The notes: generated by a model from the letters alone, not told the origin. Positions 1 to 9,272 are shown, numbered from the stretch's first letter. The stretch: DNA of 64,000 nt from Bacillota bacterium (GCA_023399055.1 JAEWQV010000034.1:357721-421720), one strand, 5' to 3'. Made by a program: numbers and translations.

Positions 1-1486
1 CAATTCTATGATCCGCAAAAGGAACCCTTGCTTCTAACCCGGTGGACATGCTGCAGCGATCCATACGGTCCAGTAAAGTTACCATGAACCATTTGAGGTT
101 TAGATAAGCAATTTCACGTCTTCTTGCTTCTAATTTATTTTCACCAGGGAGTCGTGGAACTTCAGAGATAGATTTCTCATAGGCTGCCCTTACATAGGCA
201 TCTAGGTCAACCTTTGAAAGCAAGTCTTGTGAGAGTAAGAGCTTCCTGGTTTCCATATTTCTTGCCCAGGGGAAGGTGTCAGCGTCCATTAGTTCTGGCT
301 TATGAAACCAGGGATAACCTCCAAAGATTTCGTCCGCACATTCTCCGGTCAGAGTAACCTTAGTATTAGCAGCGACCTTTTTACAGAAATAAAGTAGAGA
401 GGATTCAACGTCCGCCATATTTGGGAGATCCCTTGCATCGACTGCTTGATAAAGATGATCGGCAAGATCAAAATTATCGCATTCCAGATAAGTGTGCTTG
501 CTGCCAACATGATCTTTCATAATATCTACATAAGGACGGTCCTGTGAAGGTTGGAAGGAATTGGATTTAAAATTCTTTTCATTATCTTTAAAATCAAAGG
601 AATAGGTTTCGATCTGCTTACCAAGTTTACCAAGTTCTTTTGCACAAATGGCTGTAACAAGACTTGAATCTAAGCCACCAGATAAGAAAGTACAGATTGG
701 AATATCAGAAATCATCTGGCGTTTTACAGCATCATAAACCAAAAATGAGGTTTTATCTACGGTCTCCTCGTAGGAATCCAGATGCGGGGCACTAATAAGA
801 TTCCAATAAGTATTCTTATGAATGCCTCTTTCATTAAAAATAAGCAGGCTACCAGCCAGTACTTCATGGATATTCTTAAAAACACCACTGCCATACGATT
901 TTGCCGGGCCGAGACCAAAGATTTCACTCAATCCATCCGCATCAATTTGTGCTTTCACTCCTGGATATTGTAAGAGTGCCTTTATCTCTGAGCCAAAAAT
1001 TAAAGTTCCGTCCTGTATCGTATAAAATAATGGCTTTACTCCAAAACGATCTCTTGCTAATAAAAGTGTTCGGTTGCATTCATCCCAGATTGCAAAGGAG
1101 AAGATACCATTTAATTCTTTTACAAACTCGATGCCAAAGGCCATGTAGCCCACCAAAATAACTTCAGTGTCACTATGGGATTTAAACAGATATCCCATTC
1201 GAAGTAAGTTATCTCTTAGTTCCGCTGTATTATATAACTCTCCATTGTAGACAATTGTATAAGAACAGCCAAACTTCTCGCGGGTCATTGGCTGATGACC
1301 ACGACTTAAATCAATGATGGATAATCTCGTATGTGCCAGGCCGGTCTGAGCGTAAAGTTTAACGTCATCAGCATCCGGACCTCGATGTTTTAAGGACAGC
1401 TTCATATTGTTTAGTATCTCGAGCCATTTGCCCTCTTCATTCGTGTAATCAGCCCTACAGTTACTAAAACCGGCTATTCCACACAT
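1..1486 (-). CDS. asnB: Asparagine synthetase B, glutamine-hydrolysing (3' end outside window)
   Basis: Makes asparagine from aspartate, ATP and glutamine in the cytoplasm. The product begins MCGIAGF, so Cys2 is the free N-terminal nucleophile of a class II glutamine amidotransferase domain (about residues 2-210). The synthetase domain follows, with the pyrophosphate-binding loop SGGLDSS near residue 266. About 495 codons are visible and the C-terminal part of a roughly 600-residue protein lies beyond position 1. The start at 1486 has a GGAGG ribosome site just upstream. It lies downstream of spoVFAB on the same strand, separated by 182 nt that hold a hairpin. The intact amidotransferase domain and housekeeping layout argue for ordinary AsnB rather than a lasso-peptide cyclase. 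Confidence 0.93.
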   Translation of the reverse strand, partial: MCGIAGFSNCRADYTNEEGKWLEILNNMKLSLKHRGPDADDVKLYAQTGLAHTRLSIIDLSRGHQPMTREKFGCSYTIVYNGELYNTAELRDNLLRMGYLFKSHSDTEVILVGYMAFGIEFVKELNGIFSFAIWDECNRTLLLARDRFGVKPLFYTIQDGTLIFGSEIKALLQYPGVKAQIDADGLSEIFGLGPAKSYGSGVFKNIHEVLAGSLLIFNERGIHKNTYWNLISAPHLDSYEETVDKTSFLVYDAVKRQMISDIPICTFLSGGLDSSLVTAICAKELGKLGKQIETYSFDFKDNEKNFKSNSFQPSQDRPYVDIMKDHVGSKHTYLECDNFDLADHLYQAVDARDLPNMADVESSLLYFCKKVAANTKVTLTGECADEIFGGYPWFHKPELMDADTFPWARNMETRKLLLSQDLLSKVDLDAYVRAAYEKSISEVPRLPGENKLEARRREIAYLNLKWFMVTLLDRMDRCSMSTGLEARVPFADHRI

Positions 1487-1602
1487 AAAAATCCTCCATT
1501 CTTGTATAAAACTATGGATTGAATGAAACTCACATAGCATTTTTTTACTAAGAGCATTAATTACTCTTCGCCATTAACATATATTTTTGTAGTGCATTTA
1601 TA

Positions 1603-1640
1603 AGGAAGGGAGCCCTTCCTATGATAGATTAAGCTCCCTT
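1603..1640 (-). other. Mutually exclusive hairpins between spoVFB and asnB
   Basis: Two competing stems share bases: AGGAAGGG/CCCTTCCT (1603-1610 with 1613-1620) and AAGGGAGC/GCTCCCTT (1606-1613 with 1633-1640). In the minus-strand transcript neither is followed by a U-run, so a simple terminator is not supported. No T-box sequence (TGGNACC) was seen. It may slow read-through or mark an mRNA processing point between the sporulation genes and asnB. Confidence 0.35.
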
Positions 1641-1668
1641 GCTTTCAAAGTTATTGAAATGCTGGTGT

Positions 1669-2256
1669 TTACAATGGTGCCAGCATAATTGGCTGTAACT
1701 GTCGGCCGTCTAACGCTTCCTCTAAGGTTGGCAGAATTAGATCAAAGTGTGCAACCATGGAATTTGGTTTTCCTTTATAGTTATCCTGACCAAGTGGAAC
1801 AAAATACACATTTTTTGCATTTATTAACAAGCCAATGTTTTTAAGATTGTTGCTTAAAGCATCATTGGTAGAGACTGCAATTACCAATGGTCTTCCGTTT
1901 CGAAGAAGTCCTTTGGCAGCCATAAGCACAGCGGAGTCAGTTATTGCATTTGCCATCTTAGCGAGAGTGTTACCAGTACATGGGGCAATAACAATGATAT
2001 CTAACGTGTTACTGGGACCTAATCTTTCTGCTTCCACGATGGTAGTGATAGGCTCATTTCCTGTTAACTCCCGTGCTCTTTGAAGAAAGTCTTGTGCTTT
2101 ACCAAATCTGGTGTCCGTGGTTTGAGAGCGTTCGGAGAAAATAGTATATACATTGGCACCCTCCTTCTGAAGACGTTCTATCTCGGGGTAAATTTTATCA
2201 AAGGTGCAATAGGAGCCGGTGAAGGCAACTCCCACGTTTTTTCCACGTAAATTCAT
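1669..2256 (-). CDS. spoVFB: Dipicolinate synthase subunit B
   Basis: Second subunit of dipicolinate synthase, which makes the pyridine-2,6-dicarboxylate that fills the spore core with calcium; it acts in the mother cell. The 195-residue length and flavoprotein-like (Rossmann-type) fold fit the family: the N-terminus has VGVAFTGSYCTF, a central VIAPCTGNTLAKMANAITDS segment resembles HFCD/flavoprotein decarboxylases, and the end has the family-typical MLAPL. Its ATG directly follows the TAG stop of spoVFA with no spacer, so the two are almost certainly translationally coupled. The ribosome site inside spoVFA is weak. Presence of the pair shows a genome that uses the SpoVF route rather than the Etf-dependent route of many cluster I clostridia. 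Confidence 0.92.
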   Translation of the reverse strand: MNLRGKNVGVAFTGSYCTFDKIYPEIERLQKEGANVYTIFSERSQTTDTRFGKAQDFLQRARELTGNEPITTIVEAERLGPSNTLDIIVIAPCTGNTLAKMANAITDSAVLMAAKGLLRNGRPLVIAVSTNDALSNNLKNIGLLINAKNVYFVPLGQDNYKGKPNSMVAHFDLILPTLEEALDGRQLQPIMLAPL

Positions 2257-3129
2257 CTAATCACTTCTTTCTTTTATAAACGAATCAATTTCTGTCACTA
2301 AAATATCAGCGGAGGTTCTAGGGGAAACCTTTCCTGGGAGGCCAAGACAAAGTTTAGCATGAAGATTATGTTTTAGAGCATATTCATAATCAATACCTCC
2401 AGGAGCAGAGGCTATATCAATAATTGTCACATCCTTTGGGACCTGGGATAACATACTCTGATCCAGAACGAGCGCTGGAATCGTATTAAAAATAAAAGGA
2501 CAGGAGGGTAATATACTCCTGATCTCGGATAACAGTATTGTCTTTAATCCAGCAGCTTCTGCACAGGCTAAAGCTTCTGGAGAACGAGCAGCTATAATAA
2601 CATTCGCGTCAAGACCTTTTAATTTGTCTGCAAGGACCTTTGCACAGCGACCATAACCGAGAATAAGACAGTTATTTCCATGAAGGTTAATAGGACTGTC
2701 CTTGATTGCTTCCATAATACTGCCCTCAGCAGTTGCAATTGCATTTAGTATTGTAATTTTTTCGTCTTTCATAAGATCATAAAATGGGATACCTTTTTTC
2801 TCGCACTGCGATACGATTGTTTCTGGCAGGATACCAGCAATCAGAATATGCTTCTTGGTCAGGCTATTTGCTAGCATAGAGGTATTTAATTCCATTGTGT
2901 TCGCACTGGCAATTGAGACCAGGTCTCTGGTTAAGGGGATTGGTCCAATGAGAACATTGCATTGAGTAAATAATTCTTCGGGGGTTTCAAGAGAAGTGCA
3001 ATTTGAGTGGTGTACAGGTTCCTTTATTTTATACGTATATACACGATAACCTAAGTTACAGAAACGTTCTGCCATATAGACCTGTCGCTGATCTCCGCCA
3101 AAGATACCAAGATCGAATCGCATTGACAT
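2257..3129 (-). CDS. spoVFA: Dipicolinate synthase subunit A
   Basis: Catalytic NAD(P)-binding subunit of dipicolinate synthase, oxidising a dihydrodipicolinate-pathway intermediate to dipicolinic acid for the spore core. The 290 residues match the usual length. The N-terminal domain opens FDLGIFGGDQRQVYMAERF. A Rossmann nucleotide-binding motif, LILGYGRCAKVLADKL, lies near residues 153-168. The start at 3129 is supported by AAAGGAG 8 nt upstream. An upstream sequence on the same strand fits a sigma-K promoter, which would be expected for a mother-cell gene. First gene of a spoVFA-spoVFB unit, with asnB downstream. Confidence 0.93.
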   Translation of the reverse strand: MSMRFDLGIFGGDQRQVYMAERFCNLGYRVYTYKIKEPVHHSNCTSLETPEELFTQCNVLIGPIPLTRDLVSIASANTMELNTSMLANSLTKKHILIAGILPETIVSQCEKKGIPFYDLMKDEKITILNAIATAEGSIMEAIKDSPINLHGNNCLILGYGRCAKVLADKLKGLDANVIIAARSPEALACAEAAGLKTILLSEIRSILPSCPFIFNTIPALVLDQSMLSQVPKDVTIIDIASAPGGIDYEYALKHNLHAKLCLGLPGKVSPRTSADILVTEIDSFIKERSD

Positions 3130-3150
3130 TTAGTTCACTCCTTTATGCCA

Positions 3151-3177
3151 CATTATATGATATTTTATGTTGGATGT
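3151..3177 (-). promoter_or_regulatory. Possible sigma-K promoter for spoVFAB
   Basis: On the minus strand, AC (3177-3176) is followed after 16 nt by CATATAAT (3159-3152). This matches the sigma-K pattern AC-N16/17-CATAnnnT. The predicted start point falls very close to the ribosome site of spoVFA, giving a leader of only about 15 nt, which lowers confidence. Confidence 0.4.
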
Positions 3178-3408
3178 GACATAAGGTGCCATGTGTACAA
3201 ATAGTTCGTTTAGTACTATGAAGTGGTATTTCAACATGGATTAAATTGAATTTAAAAATTATCCTTAGAAACAAGCTTTTAGTAATAATTTATTAAATAA
3301 TCGCCTTGGTGCTGAACTGTTACAAATTTTTATAATTTTTTGTTGAAAAATGGCGAATAAAAACCCCTCTCTTTTTGTAAAATAAAAGAATAGAAGGAGG
3401 GTAAAAAT

Positions 3409-5058
3409 ATGATAAAAAATAAAAAATTGCGAATTATAGCAGGTTTGATATGTGCGGTTTTCGTAGTTTCCTTATTAAGTGCCTGCGGTAATAAAAATGA
3501 GGTACCTATGGATAATGTGGATGCATATCCAGGAACTACAGAAAAGAATTCCATAACTGTAAATATAGCCTCAGAACCACCTGAAATGTTTACAGTAACT
3601 ACGACTGATACAACATCATTCTCGATCATTCGACACGTAATAGAAAATCTTGTGACCTTGGATGAAAACGATAAAGTAGTTCCTGGTGTAGCTAAGGATT
3701 GGGAGGTAAGCGAGGATGGTCTGGTTTATACCTTTAATCTTCGTGAAGGTATGAAGTGGAGCAATGGTGAACCAGTAACGGCACATGACTTTGTATTTGC
3801 CTGGACTTCTCTATTAACCCCTAGTTTTGCAGCGGATTACGCTTATTTCGGATATATCTTTAAAAATGGACAGGCATTTAATGAAGGTACGGTAGAAGCC
3901 GATAAACTTGGCTTTAAAGCTCTTTCTGACTATAAGCTTGAGGTTACTCTGGAAAATCCAGCTTCTTATTTTCTTAGTACGTTAGCCTTTGGTGTACTTG
4001 CACCGTTAAATGAAAAAGCTTACAAGGAATTTGGAACAGCCTATGGTACCGATGCCAATAAGATGGTATATAACGGTGCTTATAAAATGACCAGCTGGGA
4101 ACATGAGAGTAAAATTGTACTGGAAAAGAATGCGGATTATTACGATGCGAGTAAAATAGAAGTTGAGAAAATCAACATGGTTATGATTAATGATGCAAAT
4201 GCTGCATTGAATGCCTTCAGAGCAGGAGAAGTGGATGTTATTGGTCTAAATGGTGAACAATCTGCACTTATTAAAGGGGAAAATTATCCGGTTCATACCT
4301 ATGAGGATGGATCAGTTTTTTATCTGGAATATAATTTAGAAAATCCGCAGCTGGCTAATACTAATCTACGTAAGGCAATCACCTATGCAATTGATAAGCA
4401 GGCCTTCGTTGACAGTATTGTAAAAAACTCTTCAAAACCAGCAGAATCTTTTACAGCACCTACAATTTTTGGTCTAAGTAAAAAGTTTAACGAAGAAGTG
4501 GGAAGCTTGATACCAAAGGTGGACGTAGAGAAAGCGAAGGAATATTATAAGAAAGCCCTCGAGGAACTTGGTGTGGATAAGGTTGATTTAACAATGATCA
4601 GCGACGACTCCGATACAGCAGTTAAAAATGCGGCCTTTGTGCAGGAACAGTTAAAGGTAAATCTTGGTATTACAATTAATGTAGAGTCGATGCCTTTTAA
4701 GAGCCGTCTTGAGCGTATGAGCAATAAAGATTTCTCAATTGTTTTTGCTGGATGGGGACCTGACTATAATGATCCAATGACCTTCCTTGATATCTTTGAA
4801 ACTGGAAACGGTAATAACCATACAAGTTATACGAATAAAAAATATGATGAATTATTAGCAAAGGTTCGTAAGGAAAATGATGCAAAAACACGATTCGGAT
4901 ATTTAGTAGAACTTGAAAAGATTCTAATGGATGAACTGCCGATTGGACCAATCTATTGGAGATCAAAGGATTATGTGGTGAGTGGTAAAATAAAATCAGG
5001 TGTAATCCGTACAGCTTTCCAAGATATGAATTATAAATATGTTAAATTAGCAGACTAG
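3409..5058 (+). CDS. oppA: Peptide ABC transporter substrate-binding lipoprotein
   Basis: Extracytoplasmic receptor that captures oligopeptides and delivers them to the OppBC channel. The 549-residue product has a type II signal peptide with lipobox LSAC and lipidated Cys26. It then shows the SBP_bac_5 layout: EPPEMFTVTTTD near the start, LREGMKWSNGEPVTAHDFVFAW, and a C-terminal region with GWGPDYNDPMTFLDIFETGN, typical of OppA/DppA. The ATG at 3409 follows AGAAGGAGGG. A TATAAT lies at 3331-3336, but its best -35 (TTGGTG, 3306-3311) is 19 nt away. First gene of oppABCDF; a terminator-like hairpin after it probably keeps the receptor more abundant than the membrane and ATPase subunits. Confidence 0.93.
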   Translation: MIKNKKLRIIAGLICAVFVVSLLSACGNKNEVPMDNVDAYPGTTEKNSITVNIASEPPEMFTVTTTDTTSFSIIRHVIENLVTLDENDKVVPGVAKDWEVSEDGLVYTFNLREGMKWSNGEPVTAHDFVFAWTSLLTPSFAADYAYFGYIFKNGQAFNEGTVEADKLGFKALSDYKLEVTLENPASYFLSTLAFGVLAPLNEKAYKEFGTAYGTDANKMVYNGAYKMTSWEHESKIVLEKNADYYDASKIEVEKINMVMINDANAALNAFRAGEVDVIGLNGEQSALIKGENYPVHTYEDGSVFYLEYNLENPQLANTNLRKAITYAIDKQAFVDSIVKNSSKPAESFTAPTIFGLSKKFNEEVGSLIPKVDVEKAKEYYKKALEELGVDKVDLTMISDDSDTAVKNAAFVQEQLKVNLGITINVESMPFKSRLERMSNKDFSIVFAGWGPDYNDPMTFLDIFETGNGNNHTSYTNKKYDELLAKVRKENDAKTRFGYLVELEKILMDELPIGPIYWRSKDYVVSGKIKSGVIRTAFQDMNYKYVKLAD

Positions 5059-5127
5059 GAAACCACAAGTTTTCGAGCTTTGCTTCTGAATATTTAATAA
5101 AATTTTTATACACAATAGAAATGAGGC

Positions 5128-5160
5128 AGTGCAGGTGTTAAAAAGCCTGCACTTGTCTTT
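5128..5160 (+). terminator. Attenuating terminator between oppA and oppB
   Basis: Perfect 8-bp stem AGTGCAGG/CCTGCACT (5128-5135 and 5146-5153) with a 10-nt loop, followed by TGTCTTTTG. It sits inside the opp operon, so partial termination is more likely than a hard stop. Confidence 0.65.
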
Positions 5161-5248
5161 TGTAAGGATATTTCGACTTCTGATGATAGTACGAGGTAAA
5201 TCAGAATTTTGAAGTTACCTTATATTATTTTTTGAAAGGGGTCGTCCC

Positions 5249-6193
5249 GTGATTAAATATATATTAAAAAGAATACTCTATGCAGTATTAACGTTATTTG
5301 TGTTAGTTGGTTTAACCTTCTTTATGATGCAACTGCTGCCAGGTGATCCTTTTATTGGTGAGAAGTCCATACCTCAAACAACCTTGGATGCCTTGAATGA
5401 AAAGTATGGTTTAAATAAACCATTAATTCAACAATTTTTTATGTACATTGGGAATGTCTTTAAAGGAGATTTGGGCTTATCGATACACTATAATCGACCT
5501 GTAATGGATATTATTTCACAAGCCTTCCCCTATTCTTTTGACCTTGGTATCAGAGCGTTAATTTTTGCAACAGTAATCGGACTTTTACTTGGTATAGTAG
5601 CTGCTGTGAAACGAGGAACAAAATGGGATACTATATCCATGCTATTTGCAATTATTGGAGTATCCGTACCAGGATTTATTATTGGAGCACTTCTCCAGTA
5701 TTTTTTAGGCTTAAAATTATATTCCTGGACGGGGGTTCGTTATTTCCCTATTACCGGCTGGGGGACTTTCGCCAGCACTCTATTGCCATCCTTTGCTTTA
5801 AGTTTTAGTTCCTTAGCAACGATTTCCAGATTAATGAGAACAAGTATGTTAGATGTTCTTGGACAGGATTATGTAAAAACGGCAAAATCAAAAGGACTAT
5901 CGCAAAAAGAAATTATTTGGAAACATGCTGTTCGAAATGCAATAATGCCCGTTATTACAGTGCTTGGACCCATTGCTGCAGCGGTCTTGACAGGTGCATT
6001 TGTTGTCGAGAACATATTCTCAATACCAGGTATGGGTAAATTCTTTGTACTAAGTATACAGACGCAGGATTATACGATGATATCTGGTACAACGCTGTTT
6101 TATGGAGCTTTTCTCGTTTTGGCAAATTTAATAGTAGACCTGGCATATGGATTTATAGACCCAAGGGTAAGGCTTGAGGATATAAAAGATTAG
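5249..6193 (+). CDS. oppB: Oligopeptide ABC transporter permease
   Basis: One of the two membrane subunits that form the peptide channel. The 314 residues show six predicted membrane helices, starting with LYAVLTLFVLVGLTFFMMQLLPGDPF, a hallmark of OppB/DppB. The EAA-like coupling loop near residues 215-235 (AKSKGLSQKEIIWKHAVRNA) docks onto the ATPases. The gene starts with GTG at 5249 behind GAAAGGGG. It is followed 44 nt later by oppC. The protein ends YGFIDPRVRLED, as usual for this family. Confidence 0.93.
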   Translation: MIKYILKRILYAVLTLFVLVGLTFFMMQLLPGDPFIGEKSIPQTTLDALNEKYGLNKPLIQQFFMYIGNVFKGDLGLSIHYNRPVMDIISQAFPYSFDLGIRALIFATVIGLLLGIVAAVKRGTKWDTISMLFAIIGVSVPGFIIGALLQYFLGLKLYSWTGVRYFPITGWGTFASTLLPSFALSFSSLATISRLMRTSMLDVLGQDYVKTAKSKGLSQKEIIWKHAVRNAIMPVITVLGPIAAAVLTGAFVVENIFSIPGMGKFFVLSIQTQDYTMISGTTLFYGAFLVLANLIVDLAYGFIDPRVRLEDIKD

Positions 6194-6237
6194 AGGTCCA
6201 CAAGTAAACATAAACCACGAAAGGTATGGTTATCAAT

Positions 6238-7176
6238 ATGAATGAAATTGAAAAAGACCAGTTTGAATGGGTGGGTGCCAATACAAAGGATAGTGAAGGC
6301 ATCAACAGACCCAGTACGAGTTATTGGAGAGATGCCATGCACAGGCTTTCCAGGAATAAAGCAGCAATGGTATGCTTGTTTATAATTATAGTTATTGCTT
6401 TGCTTAGCATTATCATACCGATGGTGTCTCCTTATACAATGAGTGAGCAGCATTTGACACATACGTATGCAAAGATGGGTTATAAAGACCCTGTGGATGG
6501 ACATGTCCATTTATTTGGCACGGATACGTTAGGTCGTGATATCTTTACGAGAATATGGTATGGAGCGAGAATTTCATTATTCATATCTCTTACCGCTGTA
6601 TTTGTAAATTTTATTGTAGGCATGATTTATGGTGGTATCTCCGGTTTTGTCGGTGGTTCCGTGGATAATATAATGATGAGAATTATTGAAATTATCAATG
6701 GTATCCCATATCTAATTATAGTTGTGCTTTTAATGATGGTAATTCCCCCGGGTGTTATGACCATGGTCATTGCTTATGCTACAGTGGGTTGGACAGGCAT
6801 GGCAAGATTAGTTCGTGGACAGATTATGAGCTTGAAGCAACAAGATTACGTTGTGGCGGCTAAGGTAATGGGTGGAAAACCAGCAAGAATTATTGGGAAA
6901 CACTTGCTTCCTAATACCTTCAGCGTCGTTATTGTCAATATTACTTTGGCAATACCCAGTGCCATTTTTACAGAAGCCTTTCTAAGTTATATTGGGCTTG
7001 GCGTTCCAGTACCATTAGCTAGCTGGGGAACTTTAGCTAACGAAGGAAGTCGTGTATTCCAAATGTATCCCTCTCAATTGGTTATCCCTGCAATCTGTAT
7101 CAGCTTGACAATGCTCTCCTTTAACCTTTTAGGTGATGGTCTTAGAGATGCATTAGATCCAAAGCTTAGGAGATAG
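6238..7176 (+). CDS. oppC: Oligopeptide ABC transporter permease
   Basis: Partner membrane subunit of OppB. The 312-residue product has a long cytoplasmic N-terminus, then a first helix (AAMVCLFIIIVIALLSIIIPMV). The DTLGRDIFTRIWYGARISL motif is diagnostic of OppC/DppC, and a coupling loop contains AAKVMGGKPARIIGKHLLPN. An in-frame ATG at 6226 is only 1 nt from AAAGG, so the ATG at 6238 is preferred: GGTTATC just before it can pair with the extended 3' tail of 16S rRNA. The protein ends GDGLRDALDPKLRR, as is usual. Part of oppABCDF. Confidence 0.92.
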   Translation: MNEIEKDQFEWVGANTKDSEGINRPSTSYWRDAMHRLSRNKAAMVCLFIIIVIALLSIIIPMVSPYTMSEQHLTHTYAKMGYKDPVDGHVHLFGTDTLGRDIFTRIWYGARISLFISLTAVFVNFIVGMIYGGISGFVGGSVDNIMMRIIEIINGIPYLIIVVLLMMVIPPGVMTMVIAYATVGWTGMARLVRGQIMSLKQQDYVVAAKVMGGKPARIIGKHLLPNTFSVVIVNITLAIPSAIFTEAFLSYIGLGVPVPLASWGTLANEGSRVFQMYPSQLVIPAICISLTMLSFNLLGDGLRDALDPKLRR

Positions 7177-7273
7177 TTCATTGTGCTGGAACTGTCCAAG
7201 TCTTTCATGTACAAAAACTTGCGGCAGGAGAATGTAGTTATATTCAAAGTTTTCTGTAAGAATGGAGATTTGT

Positions 7274-8272
7274 ATGAATAATGTGTTAGAAGTAAAGGAT
7301 TTACAGGTATCCTTTGACACGTATGCCGGTGAGGTTAAGGCGGTTCGCGGAGTAAGTTTTCATTTGGAGCAAGGTGAAGTTCTTGCTATTGTTGGTGAAA
7401 GCGGCTGCGGGAAAAGTGTTACAGCACAAACGATAATGAAATTAAATCCTATGCCACCCACAAGAATAGTGAAGGGTGACATTATTCTGGCAGATAAGGA
7501 TATTGTAAAGGCTACTGAAAAAGAAATGATGAAGATTCGAGGTAAGGATGTTAGTATGATTTTTCAGGACCCCATGACTTGTCTAAATCCTACCATGCAG
7601 GTTGGAAAGCAGTTGACCGAGGCAATTCGCCACCATCAGAAAATGACTGTGCCCCAAGCAAATGAAGAAGCCTTGCGTTTATTGAGTATTGTAAAAATAC
7701 CCAACCCTGAGCAAAGAGCAAGACAGTATCCCCATGAATTTTCTGGTGGTATGAGACAAAGGGTTATGATTGCAATGGCTTTATCCTGCGCACCCAAGCT
7801 ATTAATCGCAGATGAACCCACCACAGCTCTGGATGTTACCATTCAGGCGCAAATCATGGAGCTGCTGAAAGAGATTAGACAAAAAACCAATACAGCAATT
7901 ATACTAATTACCCATGACCTGGGAGTAGTAGCAAGTATGGCGGATCGTGTTGCAGTAATGTATGCGGGTAAAATAGTTGAAACAGGAGCCACAAAGGATA
8001 TCTTTTATCATCCCTCGCATCCTTATACCAAAGCATTATTAATGAGTCTTCCGACTGTTGAGATGAACAAGAATGAACGTCTGGTTTCCATAGCAGGAAG
8101 TCCCCCCGATTTATTAAATCCACCGGTTGGATGCCCATTTGCAAGCAGATGTAAGAATTGTATGAAGATATGCCAGACGCAGTTTCCCCCTTACTTTGAT
8201 GCCGGAGAGAATCATACCTCTGCCTGCTGGTTGCTGCATCCTGATTGTCCTTCAGATAGGATTGAGGTGTAA
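7274..8272 (+). CDS. oppD: Oligopeptide ABC transporter ATP-binding protein
   Basis: One of two ATPases that power peptide import. The 332 residues carry Walker A GESGCGKS (near residue 40), the ABC signature FSGGMRQRV and Walker B LLIADEPTTALD. A C-terminal oligopeptide-transporter domain contains the Cys motif GCPFASRCKNCMKIC, associated with an Fe-S cluster in OppD/DppD proteins. The ATG at 7274 is chosen over an in-frame ATG at 7262 because GGAG at 7264-7267 overlaps the earlier codon and lies 6 nt before the later one. It ends 4 nt before oppF. Confidence 0.93.
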   Translation: MNNVLEVKDLQVSFDTYAGEVKAVRGVSFHLEQGEVLAIVGESGCGKSVTAQTIMKLNPMPPTRIVKGDIILADKDIVKATEKEMMKIRGKDVSMIFQDPMTCLNPTMQVGKQLTEAIRHHQKMTVPQANEEALRLLSIVKIPNPEQRARQYPHEFSGGMRQRVMIAMALSCAPKLLIADEPTTALDVTIQAQIMELLKEIRQKTNTAIILITHDLGVVASMADRVAVMYAGKIVETGATKDIFYHPSHPYTKALLMSLPTVEMNKNERLVSIAGSPPDLLNPPVGCPFASRCKNCMKICQTQFPPYFDAGENHTSACWLLHPDCPSDRIEV

Positions 8273-8276
8273 GAAC

Positions 8277-9272
8277 GTGAGTAAACATAATGATGTAAAG
8301 ACAAAAAGACTAGTAGAAATGAAAGAACTCTCCAAATACTTTAAGGTATCTGAAGGAATTTTAAAGGCGGTAGAACATGTGAATTTGGATATCTATCAAG
8401 GAGAAACCCTTGGTTTAGTGGGCGAATCCGGGTGCGGTAAATCTACCTTAGGAAAGGTACTTATGGGAATATATCCCCCTACAAATGGTAAAATACTATA
8501 TCATGGCAAAATTGATATTGAAGTAATGAAAAAAAATTTATTTGCTTATTCTAAGGTAGCGCAAATTATCTTTCAGGACCCTTATTCCTCTTTGGATCCA
8601 CGAATGACAGTAGGATCTATTATAGAAGAAGGAATGATTATTCATAAGATGTATGATAAGAACAGGCGTCAGGAAAGAGTGTATGAACTTCTCGAATTGG
8701 TCGGATTAAATAAGGAGCATGCAAACCGTTTTCCTCATGAGTTCTCAGGAGGACAAAGGCAGCGAATTGGGATAGCAAGGGCATTGGCAATTGAACCCGA
8801 GTTTATTGTATGTGACGAACCAATCTCTGCTTTGGATGTATCGATTCAATCTCAAATTATTAACCTCTTACATGACCTTCAAAAGAAGTTTAAGCTTACC
8901 TATCTCTTTATTGCCCATGACCTTAATATTGTAAAATACATCAGTGACCGTATTGCTGTTATGTATCTTGGTAATATTGTAGAGCTGGCAACCAGTGAAG
9001 AGTTGTATAGCAATACCTTGCATCCTTACTCGGTTGCATTGCTTTCCTCTGTACCAATTCCTGACCCCGATATGGAAGCACAGAAGAAACAGCGGATACT
9101 ATCAGGAGATGTACCAAGCCCTATTAATACACCCAAGGGATGTCCTTTTGCAGGACGCTGTCCAAATGCAACGGATATCTGCAGGGAGGAAAAACCAGCA
9201 TTAATTATGAAGCAGGGACACTTAGTGGCATGTCATCATGTAATGGGTGTTGATATATTACAAAGAAAATGA
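8277..9272 (+). CDS. oppF: Oligopeptide ABC transporter ATP-binding protein
   Basis: Second ATPase of the peptide importer, forming a heterodimer with OppD. The 331-residue product shows Walker A GESGCGKS, a Q-loop in IIFQDPYSSLDPRM (a typical OppF sequence), signature FSGGQRQRIGIARAL and Walker B FIVCDEPISALD. The C-terminal motif is CPFAGRCPNATDIC. The start is a GTG at 8277 with GAGGTG 7 nt upstream; a longer in-frame reading from 8196 would bury the whole oppD end and lacks a ribosome site. Last gene of the operon, followed by a repeat and a long terminator hairpin. Confidence 0.92.
   Translation: MSKHNDVKTKRLVEMKELSKYFKVSEGILKAVEHVNLDIYQGETLGLVGESGCGKSTLGKVLMGIYPPTNGKILYHGKIDIEVMKKNLFAYSKVAQIIFQDPYSSLDPRMTVGSIIEEGMIIHKMYDKNRRQERVYELLELVGLNKEHANRFPHEFSGGQRQRIGIARALAIEPEFIVCDEPISALDVSIQSQIINLLHDLQKKFKLTYLFIAHDLNIVKYISDRIAVMYLGNIVELATSEELYSNTLHPYSVALLSSVPIPDPDMEAQKKQRILSGDVPSPINTPKGCPFAGRCPNATDICREEKPALIMKQGHLVACHHVMGVDILQRK

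Noticed and set aside
782..1161. Short plus-strand frames inside asnB
   Set aside because: They are antisense to a well-supported coding region and have no ribosome sites.
1..1486. Asparagine-synthase gene as the lasso cyclase of the peptide cluster
   Set aside because: It has the full N-terminal Cys2 amidotransferase domain, is on the opposite strand about 9 kb away and follows the dipicolinate genes.
1487..1668. T-box or asparagine riboswitch before asnB
   Set aside because: No TGGNACC box or specifier-loop pattern was found and the spacer is short.
8196..8276. OppF start inside oppD
   Set aside because: No ribosome site; the GTG at 8277 with GAGGTG gives the standard OppF N-terminus.
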